In this document: one piece after another, positions 1 to 8,508 of the stretch
How the letters are laid out: every line of letters starts with the position of its first letter
Position numbering within the stretch: position 1 is the first letter of the stretch
Assembly (NCBI GenBank): GCA_937990735.1
Contig: CALKQT010000034.1
Location: 1-64,000 of the forward strand
Direction: 5' to 3'
Source of the DNA: an uncultured Campylobacter sp.
GTDB lineage: Bacteria > Campylobacterota > Campylobacteria > Campylobacterales > Campylobacteraceae
DNA length: 64,000 nucleotides
Position numbers and translations under genes: made by a program
Notes under the pieces: model-generated
What the model was told of the DNA's origin: nothing
The model's database searches: none
The model's input: only the letters and a program-made list of their open reading frames with translations

Positions 1-143
1 ATGCCGTGATTTCTATTTCTCTCAGGGCGGGAAGGGGGCCCCAATTGCGAGGCGCTCCCCTTCCCGCCCCAAGCCCCACCCGATCCCCTTACGACGCTAG
101 CGGTGGGGCGGACTGCGTCCGCATTAAATTTTATAATCACGGC
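1..143. repeat. Nested inverted-repeat element (three-way-junction-like)
   Basis: A GC-rich block holds three nested perfect inverted repeats. An outer 9-bp pair, GCCGTGATT at 3-11 and AATCACGGC at 135-143, encloses two hairpins. The first is a 13-bp stem (GGGCGGGAAGGGG at 25-37 with CCCCTTCCCGCCC at 57-69). The second is an 8-bp stem (GCCCCACC at 73-80 with GGTGGGGC at 112-119). No ORF is convincing here. It could be a small non-autonomous element, a structured RNA or the terminator region of a gene left of the window. The pairings are seen directly; the role is unknown. Confidence 0.5.
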
Positions 144-268
144 TCGCTTCTTTAAAATTTCTTTTGCGATTTTAAAATTTCTTGTCGCAAAAATCGTAAA
201 ATTTTAATTGCACTACAAATCGGCGCTGTATTTTGCTAAAATACCGATAAAATTTTAAAGGATGAAAT

Positions 269-982
269 TTGGAAAATTTTGCTTTTCTTCTAAATTTAGT
301 GATATTTTGCATCTTAGTTTTTATGTTTTTTAAGATGCGCAAAAGCGGCGAGCAGGCGGGCAAGCCACAGATCGCCACCGATATCACGCGGCTTAAAAGT
401 ATCGGCGAGCTGAGCGTTTTTAAAATTTACTCCAAAGAGATCGTCACGCGCAAGCAAAACGTGGGCAGCGGGCTGCTGGGCTCGCTCGTCTCGCCGCTGA
501 TGACGAAAAAGCAGATCGCCATCATCTTCGAGTTTGAGATCGAGTTCGTTTACGACCTGCTAAGCCCAGAGTTTGCGATACTGCCGCAGGGCGAGGATCG
601 CTACGAGATTAAGATGCCGCCATGTAAATACAAATACTCGATCAAAGATATGAAAATTTACGACGAGAAAAACGCCAAGCTGCTGCCGTTTTTGCTGCCC
701 GATTCGCTAAACGGGCTATTCGGCGCGAGCTTTGACGAGAGCGATAAAAACCGCCTGATCGACGACGCCAAGGACGAGGTCAAGCAGCTCTCGCTAAAAA
801 TCATCAACGATCTTGGCGGCAAGATCCACAAATCCGCGACCGATACGCTGGAGGCGATCGCCAAGAGCTTCGGCGCGAAGGAGGTCGGATTTATCTTCCA
901 GGACAAGGCGCTTCAAACGATCGATATAAGCTCCAGCGAGATCGCAATCGATAAATCGCTAAAATCGCAGATCGAGAAGTAG
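269..982 (+). CDS. DUF4230 family protein, membrane-anchored
   Basis: A 237-residue protein with one N-terminal hydrophobic segment (about residues 4-21), followed by a charged soluble domain that resembles DUF4230 proteins. These are single-pass proteins of unknown biochemical function. The start is a TTG inside AAAGGATGAAATTTG, with the Shine-Dalgarno AAAGGA at 257-262. The ATG at 263 is out of frame and opens only a short frame. The stop codon abuts the next gene's ATG, so the two are very likely co-transcribed. The family call rests on recognition of overall architecture and not on a catalytic motif. Confidence 0.7.
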   Translation: MENFAFLLNLVIFCILVFMFFKMRKSGEQAGKPQIATDITRLKSIGELSVFKIYSKEIVTRKQNVGSGLLGSLVSPLMTKKQIAIIFEFEIEFVYDLLSPEFAILPQGEDRYEIKMPPCKYKYSIKDMKIYDEKNAKLLPFLLPDSLNGLFGASFDESDKNRLIDDAKDEVKQLSLKIINDLGGKIHKSATDTLEAIAKSFGAKEVGFIFQDKALQTIDISSSEIAIDKSLKSQIEK

Positions 983-1453
983 ATGGAGCTTTTCAAAGCG
1001 CTTTTTAAAATTTACTTCGCCCGCATGCTCGCGTTTATGGATGCTTGCGCAAGGGCTTGGCAGCGATTTTATGAGCCGATCAGGCTGCGCAAAGAGAAAA
1101 AACGCCTGCGCGCGAAGGGCTATTTTACCGAGGATGCGACGTGGGCGGAGTTTTTCGCGGATTTTAAATTTTGCAAATGCTTTATCATTAAAAAAATCCT
1201 CTATCCGAACTTCTACGCGATCAAAAACTCCTCCAAATGGGAGGCGGGCTCAAAGCGGGCTAGCTTTACGGTAGGCTCGTTTGCATACGACGAGATCGCG
1301 TGGGTGTGGGTGCCGCGAGCCTTCGACGGCGGGCGGAAAAACGATCTGGAAAAGCTAAAAGATCTACTGCAAAAGATCCCCGCGCTACGCTACGAGCAGA
1401 GCGATACGGGGATTAAAATTTTCGGCTACGAGTGCGGCGAAGGGGCCTTATAA
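983..1453 (+). CDS. Hypothetical protein following the DUF4230 gene
   Basis: A 156-residue protein whose ATG directly follows the upstream TAG, so translational coupling is likely. It is basic and aromatic-rich in its first half (an Arg/Lys cluster at about residues 33-47) and has no clear membrane span or signal peptide. The second half (GSFAYDEIAWVWVPRAF) looks like a compact beta-rich domain. I do not recognise a family. Tight coupling suggests that it works with the DUF4230 protein. Confidence 0.6.
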   Translation: MELFKALFKIYFARMLAFMDACARAWQRFYEPIRLRKEKKRLRAKGYFTEDATWAEFFADFKFCKCFIIKKILYPNFYAIKNSSKWEAGSKRASFTVGSFAYDEIAWVWVPRAFDGGRKNDLEKLKDLLQKIPALRYEQSDTGIKIFGYECGEGAL

Positions 1454-1668
1454 TCGTATAAAGCGACATCTGACTGATTTCATCTTTGCCTAATCTTGTC
1501 GAGGATCGCGCCGATGCAGCCAAAATTTGTACTGCGCAGATGAACAGCGAGCGGTTTTGACGCGGCTGTGTCTTTGACAAACAGCGCGAGCAGCGTGAAA
1601 TTTCATATTTGCAAACGCCCCGGCGCAGTCTAAATTTAAACTCCGCGCGGTATAAACGCGGGCAAATT

Positions 1669-2271
1669 TTATCTCTCCGCCTGGCTCCATAGACCCTTTG
1701 CTTCGGTGGGGGTTTTTTATATTAAGCCACGCAAGAAGCAGCACTACGGACGCCAATGGATTTAAGATTAAATTTAGCAGTTCCATGCAATTTATGACGC
1801 CCATCGTTATAGCGGCGGGGGCCGGTATTTTGAACATCATGCCGTAGATTATGTCTGCGGCGACATCAACGATTAGCAGCGCGGTGTATACGGCAAAAAG
1901 CTTGCATCCGGTAGCGGCGCGCAACTTAAAATTTATAACTATCCAAGCGATCGTAACCGCAAATATCAAATACGGCACGTATATTTGCAGCCTACTACAA
2001 TCACATCTTCTGAGTATATAAATGGCTGAAAAATATAGCAGCGCCGCAAGCGCAATACTGTAAGCGTATTTGAAGATTATAAAAACCTGCGGACCCGTGA
2101 TATTTTGGATGTTTTTAAGCGCGTGGTAAAGGAATGTGAAGGCAAAAATCCACACTAAGATTTGAGAATCCAGGTACGCGATCTCGCCTTTTATAGAATA
2201 CGCCGCGCTGCCGACCAGTAGGCAGAGCGCGCCGAGCGTGCCTTGCAGCTTCGCTCTTTGAAAATCTTCAT
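1669..2271 (-). pseudogene. Frameshifted multi-span membrane protein
   Basis: The frame entering at 2269 encodes about five hydrophobic segments typical of a small integral membrane protein, but it has no ATG. The only ATG with a Shine-Dalgarno (AAAGG before it), at 2271, is in another frame. At the 3' end the frame runs through T6/G5 on the plus strand (G5 at 1708-1712, T6 at 1713-1718) into unlikely sequence. Adding one base there gives the natural-looking ending KTPTEAKGLWSQAER and a stop at 1669. A GTG at 2155 could give a shorter product. At least two lesions suggest a decaying gene; a switchable tract or sequencing error remains possible. The family is not recognised. Confidence 0.5.
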
Positions 2272-2734
2272 TCTTTTATACCTTTAAATTTTAATGCGCG
2301 GTTCGCTGCTTGCACTGCACAGATGAACGGCGGGCGCTGCTTTGATTATCGCCGCGCGGGCTTTAAATTTAGCCGCTGTGAATTTTAATTTTACGCCGCT
2401 GCGCATACTTCGTACTTTACGTCGCTGTGAATGATTTAAGCCCAGAATGCCGCCGAATATCTCATCCTTGGGCTACTGCCGCAAATTTTACTTTGCCGCC
2501 GCCACTCGCGCAATACATTTTTGAAATGGGATTTTACGCAAATTCTGTTTAAAATGGATTTAACTTTTTAAATTTAAAAGCAGCGGAGCAGTTTAAATTT
2601 ATAACTATCCAAGTGTCATTACTATAAGCATAAAAACGCTTATTTTTGATTTTTAAATTTGAGCTGTTTTTAGTAAATTTTGCTTACAAATTTTGTATAA
2701 TTTTTAAAATTTTATCTCGAAAAGAGGAGCGAGT
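2272..2734. other. Intergenic region upstream of the ankyrin gene
   Basis: No credible ORF. The sequence is rich in AAATTT-type words and contains short phrases that recur nearby: the string TTTAAATTTATAACTATCCAAG occurs in both this spacer and the neighbouring pseudogene (near 1928 and 2592). That suggests a small local duplication. The right end holds the promoter of the next gene. Confidence 0.5.
2696..2701 (+). promoter_or_regulatory. Sigma-70 -10 box of the ankyrin-repeat gene
   Basis: A perfect TATAAT preceded by TTTTG in an AT-rich tract, 33 bases before the start codon. Campylobacter sigma-70 promoters typically have a strong -10, often extended by a TG, and a poorly conserved -35. 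A Shine-Dalgarno AAGAGGAG follows at 2722-2729. Confidence 0.6.
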
Positions 2735-3958
2735 ATGAGATTTATCATTATATTGTTTTTGGTGGTCGGCGGCTGTTTCGGAGGCAATATAACCGACTTT
2801 CAAAGTTTGGAAAAATTTATCAAAGACGGGCAGGCGAAAGGATATTTTCCTAAAAAGATTTTAGTGACGCAAGGATTTGATACCACCGTATTAGAAGACG
2901 TGAGTTTAAATTTTAGCAAAACCATATATTGGGATATAAATTCTCGCTGCAACCAAAACGCAGACGAAATCATTATAGCCGAAAGCGATACGAGGCACTC
3001 TGTAGTTTGCCCCGGAAATAACAACGTCTATATTTTGACGGGCGGCAGAAGCGATGTGAAAGACCCATGGGGAAACGATATCTTTGTAATGGGTGAGAAC
3101 GATGATAAAATTTCAAAAAGCTGGGGTACAAATATATTTATATTCGGCAAAAGATGGGGGCATGATAAGATAGAAATCGGCGATTCTAGGATAAATCCGG
3201 CGTCAAACCCTGAATACAAAAACGAATTCCCTTACGAGTTTAGCCACTTTTTCATCTTTGATAGCGGGGTTAAAAAGGATGATTTAGTTTTTAACTTCAA
3301 CAAGATAATAAATTTAAAAACAAACGACTCTATAGAACTTACGGATTTTAACGGCATAAATTTGATTTTTAAAGACGAGCCGGGTAAATACTACGGTACA
3401 AATTCATTAAAGGAGATTTACGACAAAAACTTTTACGTTACGCCTAAGACTGAAGAGAGTTTGAGCGCGGATGAGATACAAACGCTGCTTCATAAAACGG
3501 CATATTCAGACAACGCCGAAGATGCTAAAAAATACTGCGAAATGGGCGGTGATCCGAATTTTAAAGGTCATGAAAATACCACTCCCATCGAAATGGCGAT
3601 AATGTTAGGTAGCGAAAATTCGCTTCGCGCGATGCTAGAGTGCGCAAAAAGACTGACCGATAACGCAATGATGATGAGTGTATTCGGAAGCCAACACGAC
3701 GATGAGAAGAGTTTTAGACTCGTAAAGCTTTTAGAAAAATACGGCGGAAATTTTAATGCAAAAGATAGCGACGGATGCTCCATGGTAAATTATGCGGCAA
3801 GTTCTCATAGTCTGGAAATCGTAAAATATCTGGTAGAAAGAGGCGCCGATCCAAAAGCTAGATGTTCTCATAACCAAAGCGTAACTCCATCGGATTGGGC
3901 AAGGAAAAACGAGGATAAAAGAGTATATGAGTATCTAAAAAGCCTAGAAGCTAAATAA
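2735..3958 (+). CDS. Exported protein with C-terminal ankyrin repeats
   Basis: A 407-residue protein. Residues 1-17 form a cleavable signal peptide ending near GGCFGG. A Cys at this point makes a lipoprotein possible, but the lipobox is poor. The middle (about 80-215) is rich in Gly/Asn/Asp with alternating aromatics (WGNDIFVMGENDD, WGTNIFIFGKRWG), suggesting a beta-roll-like fold. Residues 245-405 carry ankyrin-type repeats: a helix pair around EMAIMLGSENSLRAML, then NYAASSHSLEIVKYLVERG and a final partial repeat. It probably acts outside the cytoplasm as a binding protein. The target is unknown. Base composition is more AT-rich than its neighbours, which could mean later acquisition. Confidence 0.72.
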   Translation: MRFIIILFLVVGGCFGGNITDFQSLEKFIKDGQAKGYFPKKILVTQGFDTTVLEDVSLNFSKTIYWDINSRCNQNADEIIIAESDTRHSVVCPGNNNVYILTGGRSDVKDPWGNDIFVMGENDDKISKSWGTNIFIFGKRWGHDKIEIGDSRINPASNPEYKNEFPYEFSHFFIFDSGVKKDDLVFNFNKIINLKTNDSIELTDFNGINLIFKDEPGKYYGTNSLKEIYDKNFYVTPKTEESLSADEIQTLLHKTAYSDNAEDAKKYCEMGGDPNFKGHENTTPIEMAIMLGSENSLRAMLECAKRLTDNAMMMSVFGSQHDDEKSFRLVKLLEKYGGNFNAKDSDGCSMVNYAASSHSLEIVKYLVERGADPKARCSHNQSVTPSDWARKNEDKRVYEYLKSLEAK

Positions 3959-4271
3959 AAGGTATGCTAAATGGCTTTTTATCACCTGCTTTAAATCAGT
4001 GCGATAAAATTATTGGCGTTTTTTGATGCTGATAGCAAAGCACAGCAATCTTTTATGATATCGATTTGGCTTATGGCTGCAACGACGGAACTTATTTATA
4101 TGCCATCAGAATGGGCGGCATATCGGACTCTTTAGAGCACCAAGATTTACGGCTATGCCAAAAAGCTTTAAGTTTTCGGCGAAAATTTTATTTTGTGTTA
4201 TTTTTGCCAAAAATATATAATTTAATCCAAAATTTATATACACTTCGCTATTATCTCATTTTTAATTTCGC
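3959..4271. other. Intergenic spacer with a possible gene relic
   Basis: No intact gene is convincing. A frame around 4045-4190 reads FYDIDLAYGCNDGTYLYAI and looks protein-like, but it lacks a plausible start and has a random-looking tail. It may be the end of a decayed gene. The last 60 bases lead into tRNA-Glu. Confidence 0.3.
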
Positions 4272-4346
4272 GGCCCACTCGTCTAGTGGTTAGGACGCTG
4301 GCCTCTCACGCCGGTAACAGGAGTTCAAATCTCCTGTGGGTCACCA
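4272..4346 (+). tRNA. tRNA-Glu, anticodon CTC
   Basis: The cloverleaf is clear. The acceptor stem is GGCCCAC with GTGGGTC (one G-U pair), and the D arm contains TAGTGGTTAGG. The anticodon stem is CTGGC/GCCGG around the loop CTCTCAC, giving anticodon CTC (reads GAG). The T arm is AGGAG-TTCAAAT-CTCCT, and CCA is encoded at the end. Low-GC campylobacters usually read both Glu codons with a TTC tRNA, so a dedicated CTC tRNA suits this GC-richer genome. Confidence 0.95.
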
Positions 4347-4525
4347 TTTCATCACTTAAAATCAATTAAAATTTTCTAGCATTCAGCTGCCTACCCTTGA
4401 AATTTAACATATCATTTGATTTTGAAGCATTTTGGCTGAAATTTCATCATATTTTTACCGAGGTTAATTGATCTAGAATTAAAGTCGCACGAATTAAAAT
4501 TTAGATCAAATTATAAAATTCACGG

Positions 4526-4951
4526 CTAAATCCTACCGCTGCTTATATTTTCAAGATTACGCAGCCTGTTCCAGCTCTGCTCGTTTTGTAAATTTCTCAT
4601 ATTTTGTCGCTGCTGCATCTGCTCCAGTTGCTGCTGCGATTGCTGTTGCATTAGGCTTTGCTGCGCGGCAATATATTGCTCTTGCGCTCTTTGCTGAGCT
4701 TGTGCGCTATCCGCTCTGAATGAATTAAGCGTATCTTGCGATACCGCTTGCTTTTGCGCTGCACGCGCGACTTCGGCATCAATCTTTTGCCGCTTCGCGC
4801 AGCGATTTGACTGCTCCTTATTTAGCGAGCTTATGACGTCACATCTGCTCGCGTCCGCTACTAATGAAGCCTCCTCGTCGCCTTGCGAGAGCAGCGAACA
4901 ACCGCAAAGCAACACAACTAAAATCAAGGCAAGGAAAAATTTTAACTTCAT
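4526..4951 (-). CDS. Small lipoprotein with Gln-rich coiled-coil tail
   Basis: A 141-residue protein with a lipoprotein signal peptide: hydrophobic residues 4-16, lipobox LLCGC, lipidated Cys at about 18. The mature part has two further Cys residues and then a long Gln/Ala-rich helix (residues 70-125, with runs such as QQQSQQQLEQMQQRQ) expected to form a coiled coil. It is probably anchored in the outer or inner membrane facing the periplasm. The Shine-Dalgarno AAGAGGCG precedes the ATG. The function is not recognised. Confidence 0.75.
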   Translation of the reverse strand: MKLKFFLALILVVLLCGCSLLSQGDEEASLVADASRCDVISSLNKEQSNRCAKRQKIDAEVARAAQKQAVSQDTLNSFRADSAQAQQRAQEQYIAAQQSLMQQQSQQQLEQMQQRQNMRNLQNEQSWNRLRNLENISSGRI

Positions 4952-4990
4952 AGTCGCCTCTTAAATTTTATCTTTAATTCCCGACCGCCG

Positions 4991-5980
4991 CTAATCCGCG
5001 CCCTTTGCGAGGTCGAACCCGCACTGCGCCACAAGCGCCTTATCGCTTGCAATGCTATCGCCGGTGGTGGTTAGGAAATTGCCCGTAAGCGCCGAGTTGA
5101 TGCCGCATTCAAGCGCCGTGCGCACGTGCTCGCCTAAATTCCGCCTGCCACCTGCGAAGCGCAGATACGCGCGCGGCAAGATGAAGCGGTAGATCGCGAT
5201 AGATTTTAAAATTTCATCGTGCGCTAGCGGCGCGGCGTTTTGCAGCGGAGTGCCTTTGATAGGGGTTAGGATATTGATCGGCACGGAGCTAACGCCCAGC
5301 TCTCGCAGCTGCAGCGCCATATCGATGCGATCCTCCATATTTTCGCCCAGCCCGAAAATCCCGCCGCTACATACGTCAAGCCCCACGGCACGGCAATTCT
5401 CGATAGTTTGGATGCGATCGTCGTAACTGTGCGTCGTGCAGATCTGCGGATAAAATTTACGCGAAGTCTCGAGATTGTGATGATAGGTCTGCACGCCGCT
5501 AGCTTTAAGTAGCGCCAGAGCGGGCTTTGAAGCGATTCCCAGCGAGGCGCACAGATGCAGCCGCGTCTTACTTCGCAGCCGCTCATAGATCGCGCAGTAT
5601 GCCCCTAGATCGGAGCTTTTTTGAGAAATTCCGCGCCCGCTGGCGACGAGCGAGAAGCGGTGCGTCTGCTCGGCTTCGTTTGCAAGCGCGGCGCTTAGCA
5701 CCTGCTGCTCGCCCAAAATTCCGTAAATCTCGCAGCCCGTGTTAAAATGCGCCGACTGCGCGCAGTATTTGCAGTCCTCGCTACAGCGCCCCGATTTTAC
5801 GTTTATGATCGTGCAGAGATTAAATTTATCGCCGCAAAAAGCGCGCCTGATCTCATCCGCCGCCGCAAAAAGCGCGCCCAAATCCTCGCATCGCGCCAGC
5901 TCTAGCGCCTGCTGCTTTGCAATCTCGCAGCCGCCTATCACGCGATCTTTCAGCTCGGAAATATAAAATTTGTCTATCAA
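4991..5980 (-). CDS. bioB: Biotin synthase
   Basis: A 329-residue radical-SAM enzyme that inserts sulfur into dethiobiotin, the last step of biotin synthesis in the cytoplasm. The SAM-cluster motif CSEDCKYC (CxxxCxxC) lies at about residues 66-73. The following sequence (AQSAHFNTG), the internal HHNLETS and the GGIFGLGE segment are typical of BioB, and length is normal. The start appears to be TTG (MIDKFYIS) after AAAAAGG, because no in-frame ATG fits better. It stands alone, with no other bio gene adjacent. A TATAAT lies upstream on the same strand. Confidence 0.95.
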   Translation of the reverse strand: MIDKFYISELKDRVIGGCEIAKQQALELARCEDLGALFAAADEIRRAFCGDKFNLCTIINVKSGRCSEDCKYCAQSAHFNTGCEIYGILGEQQVLSAALANEAEQTHRFSLVASGRGISQKSSDLGAYCAIYERLRSKTRLHLCASLGIASKPALALLKASGVQTYHHNLETSRKFYPQICTTHSYDDRIQTIENCRAVGLDVCSGGIFGLGENMEDRIDMALQLRELGVSSVPINILTPIKGTPLQNAAPLAHDEILKSIAIYRFILPRAYLRFAGGRRNLGEHVRTALECGINSALTGNFLTTTGDSIASDKALVAQCGFDLAKGAD

Positions 5981-6315
5981 TACTTAGCCTTTTTGAAAAA
6001 AATACGTAATTATACAACGCTAAATTTAAAGCGAAGCTCGCGCATGAAATTTTGGCGCGGGAATTTGCGCTAAAATTTTACGCGGAATTTTATGCCCTTC
6101 GCGCGCCGCTTTTGTATCCGCAGCCTTTACATACGGCTTACCCGCACGCTGCTTGCGAGGCGGCGCAAATTAAAATCGCTTAAAAGTCGCGATACGGTAA
6201 AATTTTACGCGTATGAAAATACATATCGAGCCGCTATCTGCGGCATCTGCGCGCGATTTATCGTTTTGAAATTTTATTTTGGCTAAAATTGCGGCTTTAA
6301 ATTTAAAGGCAAAAA
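5981..6315. other. Divergent intergenic region bioB / mnmG
   Basis: This 335-base spacer separates bioB (minus) from mnmG (plus). Apart from the bioB -10 box and a weaker TAAAAT near 6284 before mnmG, it holds AAATTT-rich sequence. A 64-codon open frame at 6092-6286 has random composition (many Arg, no Shine-Dalgarno) and is not called. Confidence 0.45.
6009..6014 (-). promoter_or_regulatory. -10 box of bioB
   Basis: Read on the minus strand this is TATAAT preceded by GTTG, about 29 bases before the bioB TTG start. No repeat resembling a BirA operator was seen around it. Confidence 0.5.
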
Positions 6316-8190
6316 ATGAAATACGACGTTATCGTTGTGGGCGGCGGGCACGCGGGCATCGAGGCAAGCTTAGCCGCCGCAAGAATGGGCGCAAAGACGC
6401 TGCTAATTACGATCTTAGCCGAACAAATCGGCGCTGCGAGCTGTAACCCTGCAATCGGCGGCCTTGCTAAGGGGCATCTGGTAAAGGAGATCGACGCGCT
6501 GGGTGGTCAGATGGGGCTTGCGGCGGATACATGCGGGCTGCAGTTTAGAATTTTAAACGAGAGCAAGGGCCCCGCCGTGCGCGGCTCGCGCGCTCAGATC
6601 GATATGGATGAATACCGCATCTACATGCGAAATTTGCTGCTAAACACGCAGGGGCTGGACATAAGCCAGGAGATCGCGAGCGAAATTTTAACCTGCGAGC
6701 AAGGCGGCGAGCAGCGCGTTTACGGCGTTAAGAGCCATCTTGGCAACGTTTATGAGACCGAGCATCTGATAATCACCGCCGGCACCTTTTTAAACGGGCT
6801 AATTCATGTGGGCGAGAACAAGCTGCAAGCAGGGCGCGTGGGCGAGCTGGCGAGCGTCGAGCTAGCCGAATCGCTGCGAAGTCTGGGTCTGCAAATGGGG
6901 CGGCTAAAGACCGGTACCTGCCCAAGGATCGATGCTAAGACGATCGATTTTGGCGTGCTTGAGCGCCAAGACGGCGACGCGGATCCGCGCCCTTTCAGCT
7001 TTCGCAGCAAAAATTTTGCGCCGAAGCAGCTTGCTTGCTTCATCGCTTATACGAACGAGCGCACGCACGAGATCATCCGCGAAAATTTCGCCCGCGCGCC
7101 GATGTTTACGGGGCAAATTTCAAGCACCGGCCCGCGCTACTGCCCGAGCATCGAGACTAAAATTTATGAATTTCCAAATCGAGACCGCCACCACGTCTTC
7201 GTCGAGCCGCAGACGCGCGAGGCTACGGAGTATTACGTAAACGGCCTTTCTACAAGCCTTCCTTACGACGTGCAGATTGCCTTTTTGCGCACGATCAAAG
7301 GTTTTGAAAATGCTAAAATCGTCCGCCCCGGATATGCGATCGAGTACGATTTTATCGATCCTACCGAGCTTAAACACAGCCTCGAGACCAAAAAGATCCG
7401 CGGGCTGTTTTTGGCAGGTCAAATCAACGGCACCACCGGCTACGAGGAGGCCGCGGCGCAGGGGCTGATGGCGGGCATCAACGCCGTGCTTGATTTGCGC
7501 GGGCGGCAACCTTTTATTTTGCGTAGGGATGAGGCGTATATCGGCGTTTTGATCGACGATCTGGTTACCAAGGGCACGAATGAGCCTTACCGAATGTTTA
7601 CTTCGCGTGCGGAATTTCGCCTGCTGTTGCGCGAGGGCAACGCCGTGCTGCGCCTAAGCGAATACGGCCGCGAGATCGGGCTTTTGGACGAGGCAAGCTA
7701 CGAGCGGGCGCGCAAGTTTAAGCACGACGCGCAGAGCGGAATGGAATTTTTGCTAAAAACGCAGATTACCCCTTCGAAACAGACGCTTAGCCTGCTGCAA
7801 AGCATTGGCGCGGAGCCAATTTCGCAAAGCTGTAGCTTGCAAAAAATCGCTTCTCAAAGCGGCTTTTCAAAGGCGGGTCTGCTTGCTTTAGCGCCGCATT
7901 TTGAGGGCTTTAGCGATGAGGTTTTGGATGAAATTTTAACGCGGTGCAAGTATCATTTCTATATTGCGATGCAGCGCGCCGAGGTCGAGAGGATGAAGGG
8001 GCTGCTCGGCGTCGCGATCCCGCCGCAGATCGATTTTAGCAAGATTGGAGGGCTTAGCAATGAGATCGTGCAGAAGCTAAGCCGCTTTGCGCCGCCGACG
8101 CTGTTTGCCGCGAGCGAGATCAGTGGCGTAACGCCCGCCGCGATCGATATTTTGCATATCTACATCAAACAAAATTTTGGCTTGAAATAA
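6316..8190 (+). CDS. mnmG: tRNA uridine-5-carboxymethylaminomethyl modification enzyme
   Basis: A 624-residue FAD protein that, with MnmE, makes cmnm5U34 in tRNAs reading split codon boxes. The N-terminal dinucleotide-binding motif is VVGGGHAGIEAS (about residues 7-18), followed by the family hallmark CNPAIGGLAKGHLVKEIDALGG. The C-terminal part contains the second conserved block (GQINGTTGYEEAAAQG) and the helical domain that binds MnmE and tRNA. Length and ends are normal and, unlike several other enzymes here, it carries no low-complexity insert. Shine-Dalgarno AAAGG precedes the ATG. It appears monocistronic. Confidence 0.97.
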   Translation: MKYDVIVVGGGHAGIEASLAAARMGAKTLLITILAEQIGAASCNPAIGGLAKGHLVKEIDALGGQMGLAADTCGLQFRILNESKGPAVRGSRAQIDMDEYRIYMRNLLLNTQGLDISQEIASEILTCEQGGEQRVYGVKSHLGNVYETEHLIITAGTFLNGLIHVGENKLQAGRVGELASVELAESLRSLGLQMGRLKTGTCPRIDAKTIDFGVLERQDGDADPRPFSFRSKNFAPKQLACFIAYTNERTHEIIRENFARAPMFTGQISSTGPRYCPSIETKIYEFPNRDRHHVFVEPQTREATEYYVNGLSTSLPYDVQIAFLRTIKGFENAKIVRPGYAIEYDFIDPTELKHSLETKKIRGLFLAGQINGTTGYEEAAAQGLMAGINAVLDLRGRQPFILRRDEAYIGVLIDDLVTKGTNEPYRMFTSRAEFRLLLREGNAVLRLSEYGREIGLLDEASYERARKFKHDAQSGMEFLLKTQITPSKQTLSLLQSIGAEPISQSCSLQKIASQSGFSKAGLLALAPHFEGFSDEVLDEILTRCKYHFYIAMQRAEVERMKGLLGVAIPPQIDFSKIGGLSNEIVQKLSRFAPPTLFAASEISGVTPAAIDILHIYIKQNFGLK

Positions 8191-8508
8191 ACTGCGCGTC
8201 TGGCGTGAGAAGGTAAAATTTAACGCGCTTGCGGTAAATTTTGTTTTTGCGCGTTGCTTTGCGCGGAATTACGTTATGTAAGCGACAGCTCGCATGCTAG
8301 ATAAGCGGCGCGTGATCAAAACGAAATTTTACACAGATTCGAGATGAAATTTCACGCCGGTTTATGGCGCAATCCCTCGCAGATTAGCGGCGGAATTTTA
8401 CGCAACCAGGGCAAAATTTTATTCGTGAAATGAGAACGGATTTAAAATTTAACCGTTTTTTCAAGCGAATTTTGCCACAATTGCGCTCAAATTTCATTGG
8501 GGCGAAAG
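8191..8508. other. AATT-rich intergenic spacer
   Basis: About 300 bases without a gene. AAATTT/AAATTTT cores recur at intervals of roughly 20-30 bases, separated by GC-rich tracts, as in the other long spacers here. No clear terminator hairpin was found after mnmG and no strong promoter before the ABC gene. Confidence 0.4.

Noticed and set aside
4272..4346. tRNA-Glu as an attachment site for an integrated island
   Set aside because: No integrase gene nearby and no repeated tRNA 3' end was found downstream within the window.
6092..6286. Open frame of 64 codons upstream of mnmG
   Set aside because: Arg-rich random composition, no Shine-Dalgarno and no resemblance to a family.
6804..7509. Long antisense frames across mnmG (also across rsmD, argD, glcD, ilvC)
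   Set aside because: They mirror GC-rich codons of the real genes, have no ribosome sites and show no family features.
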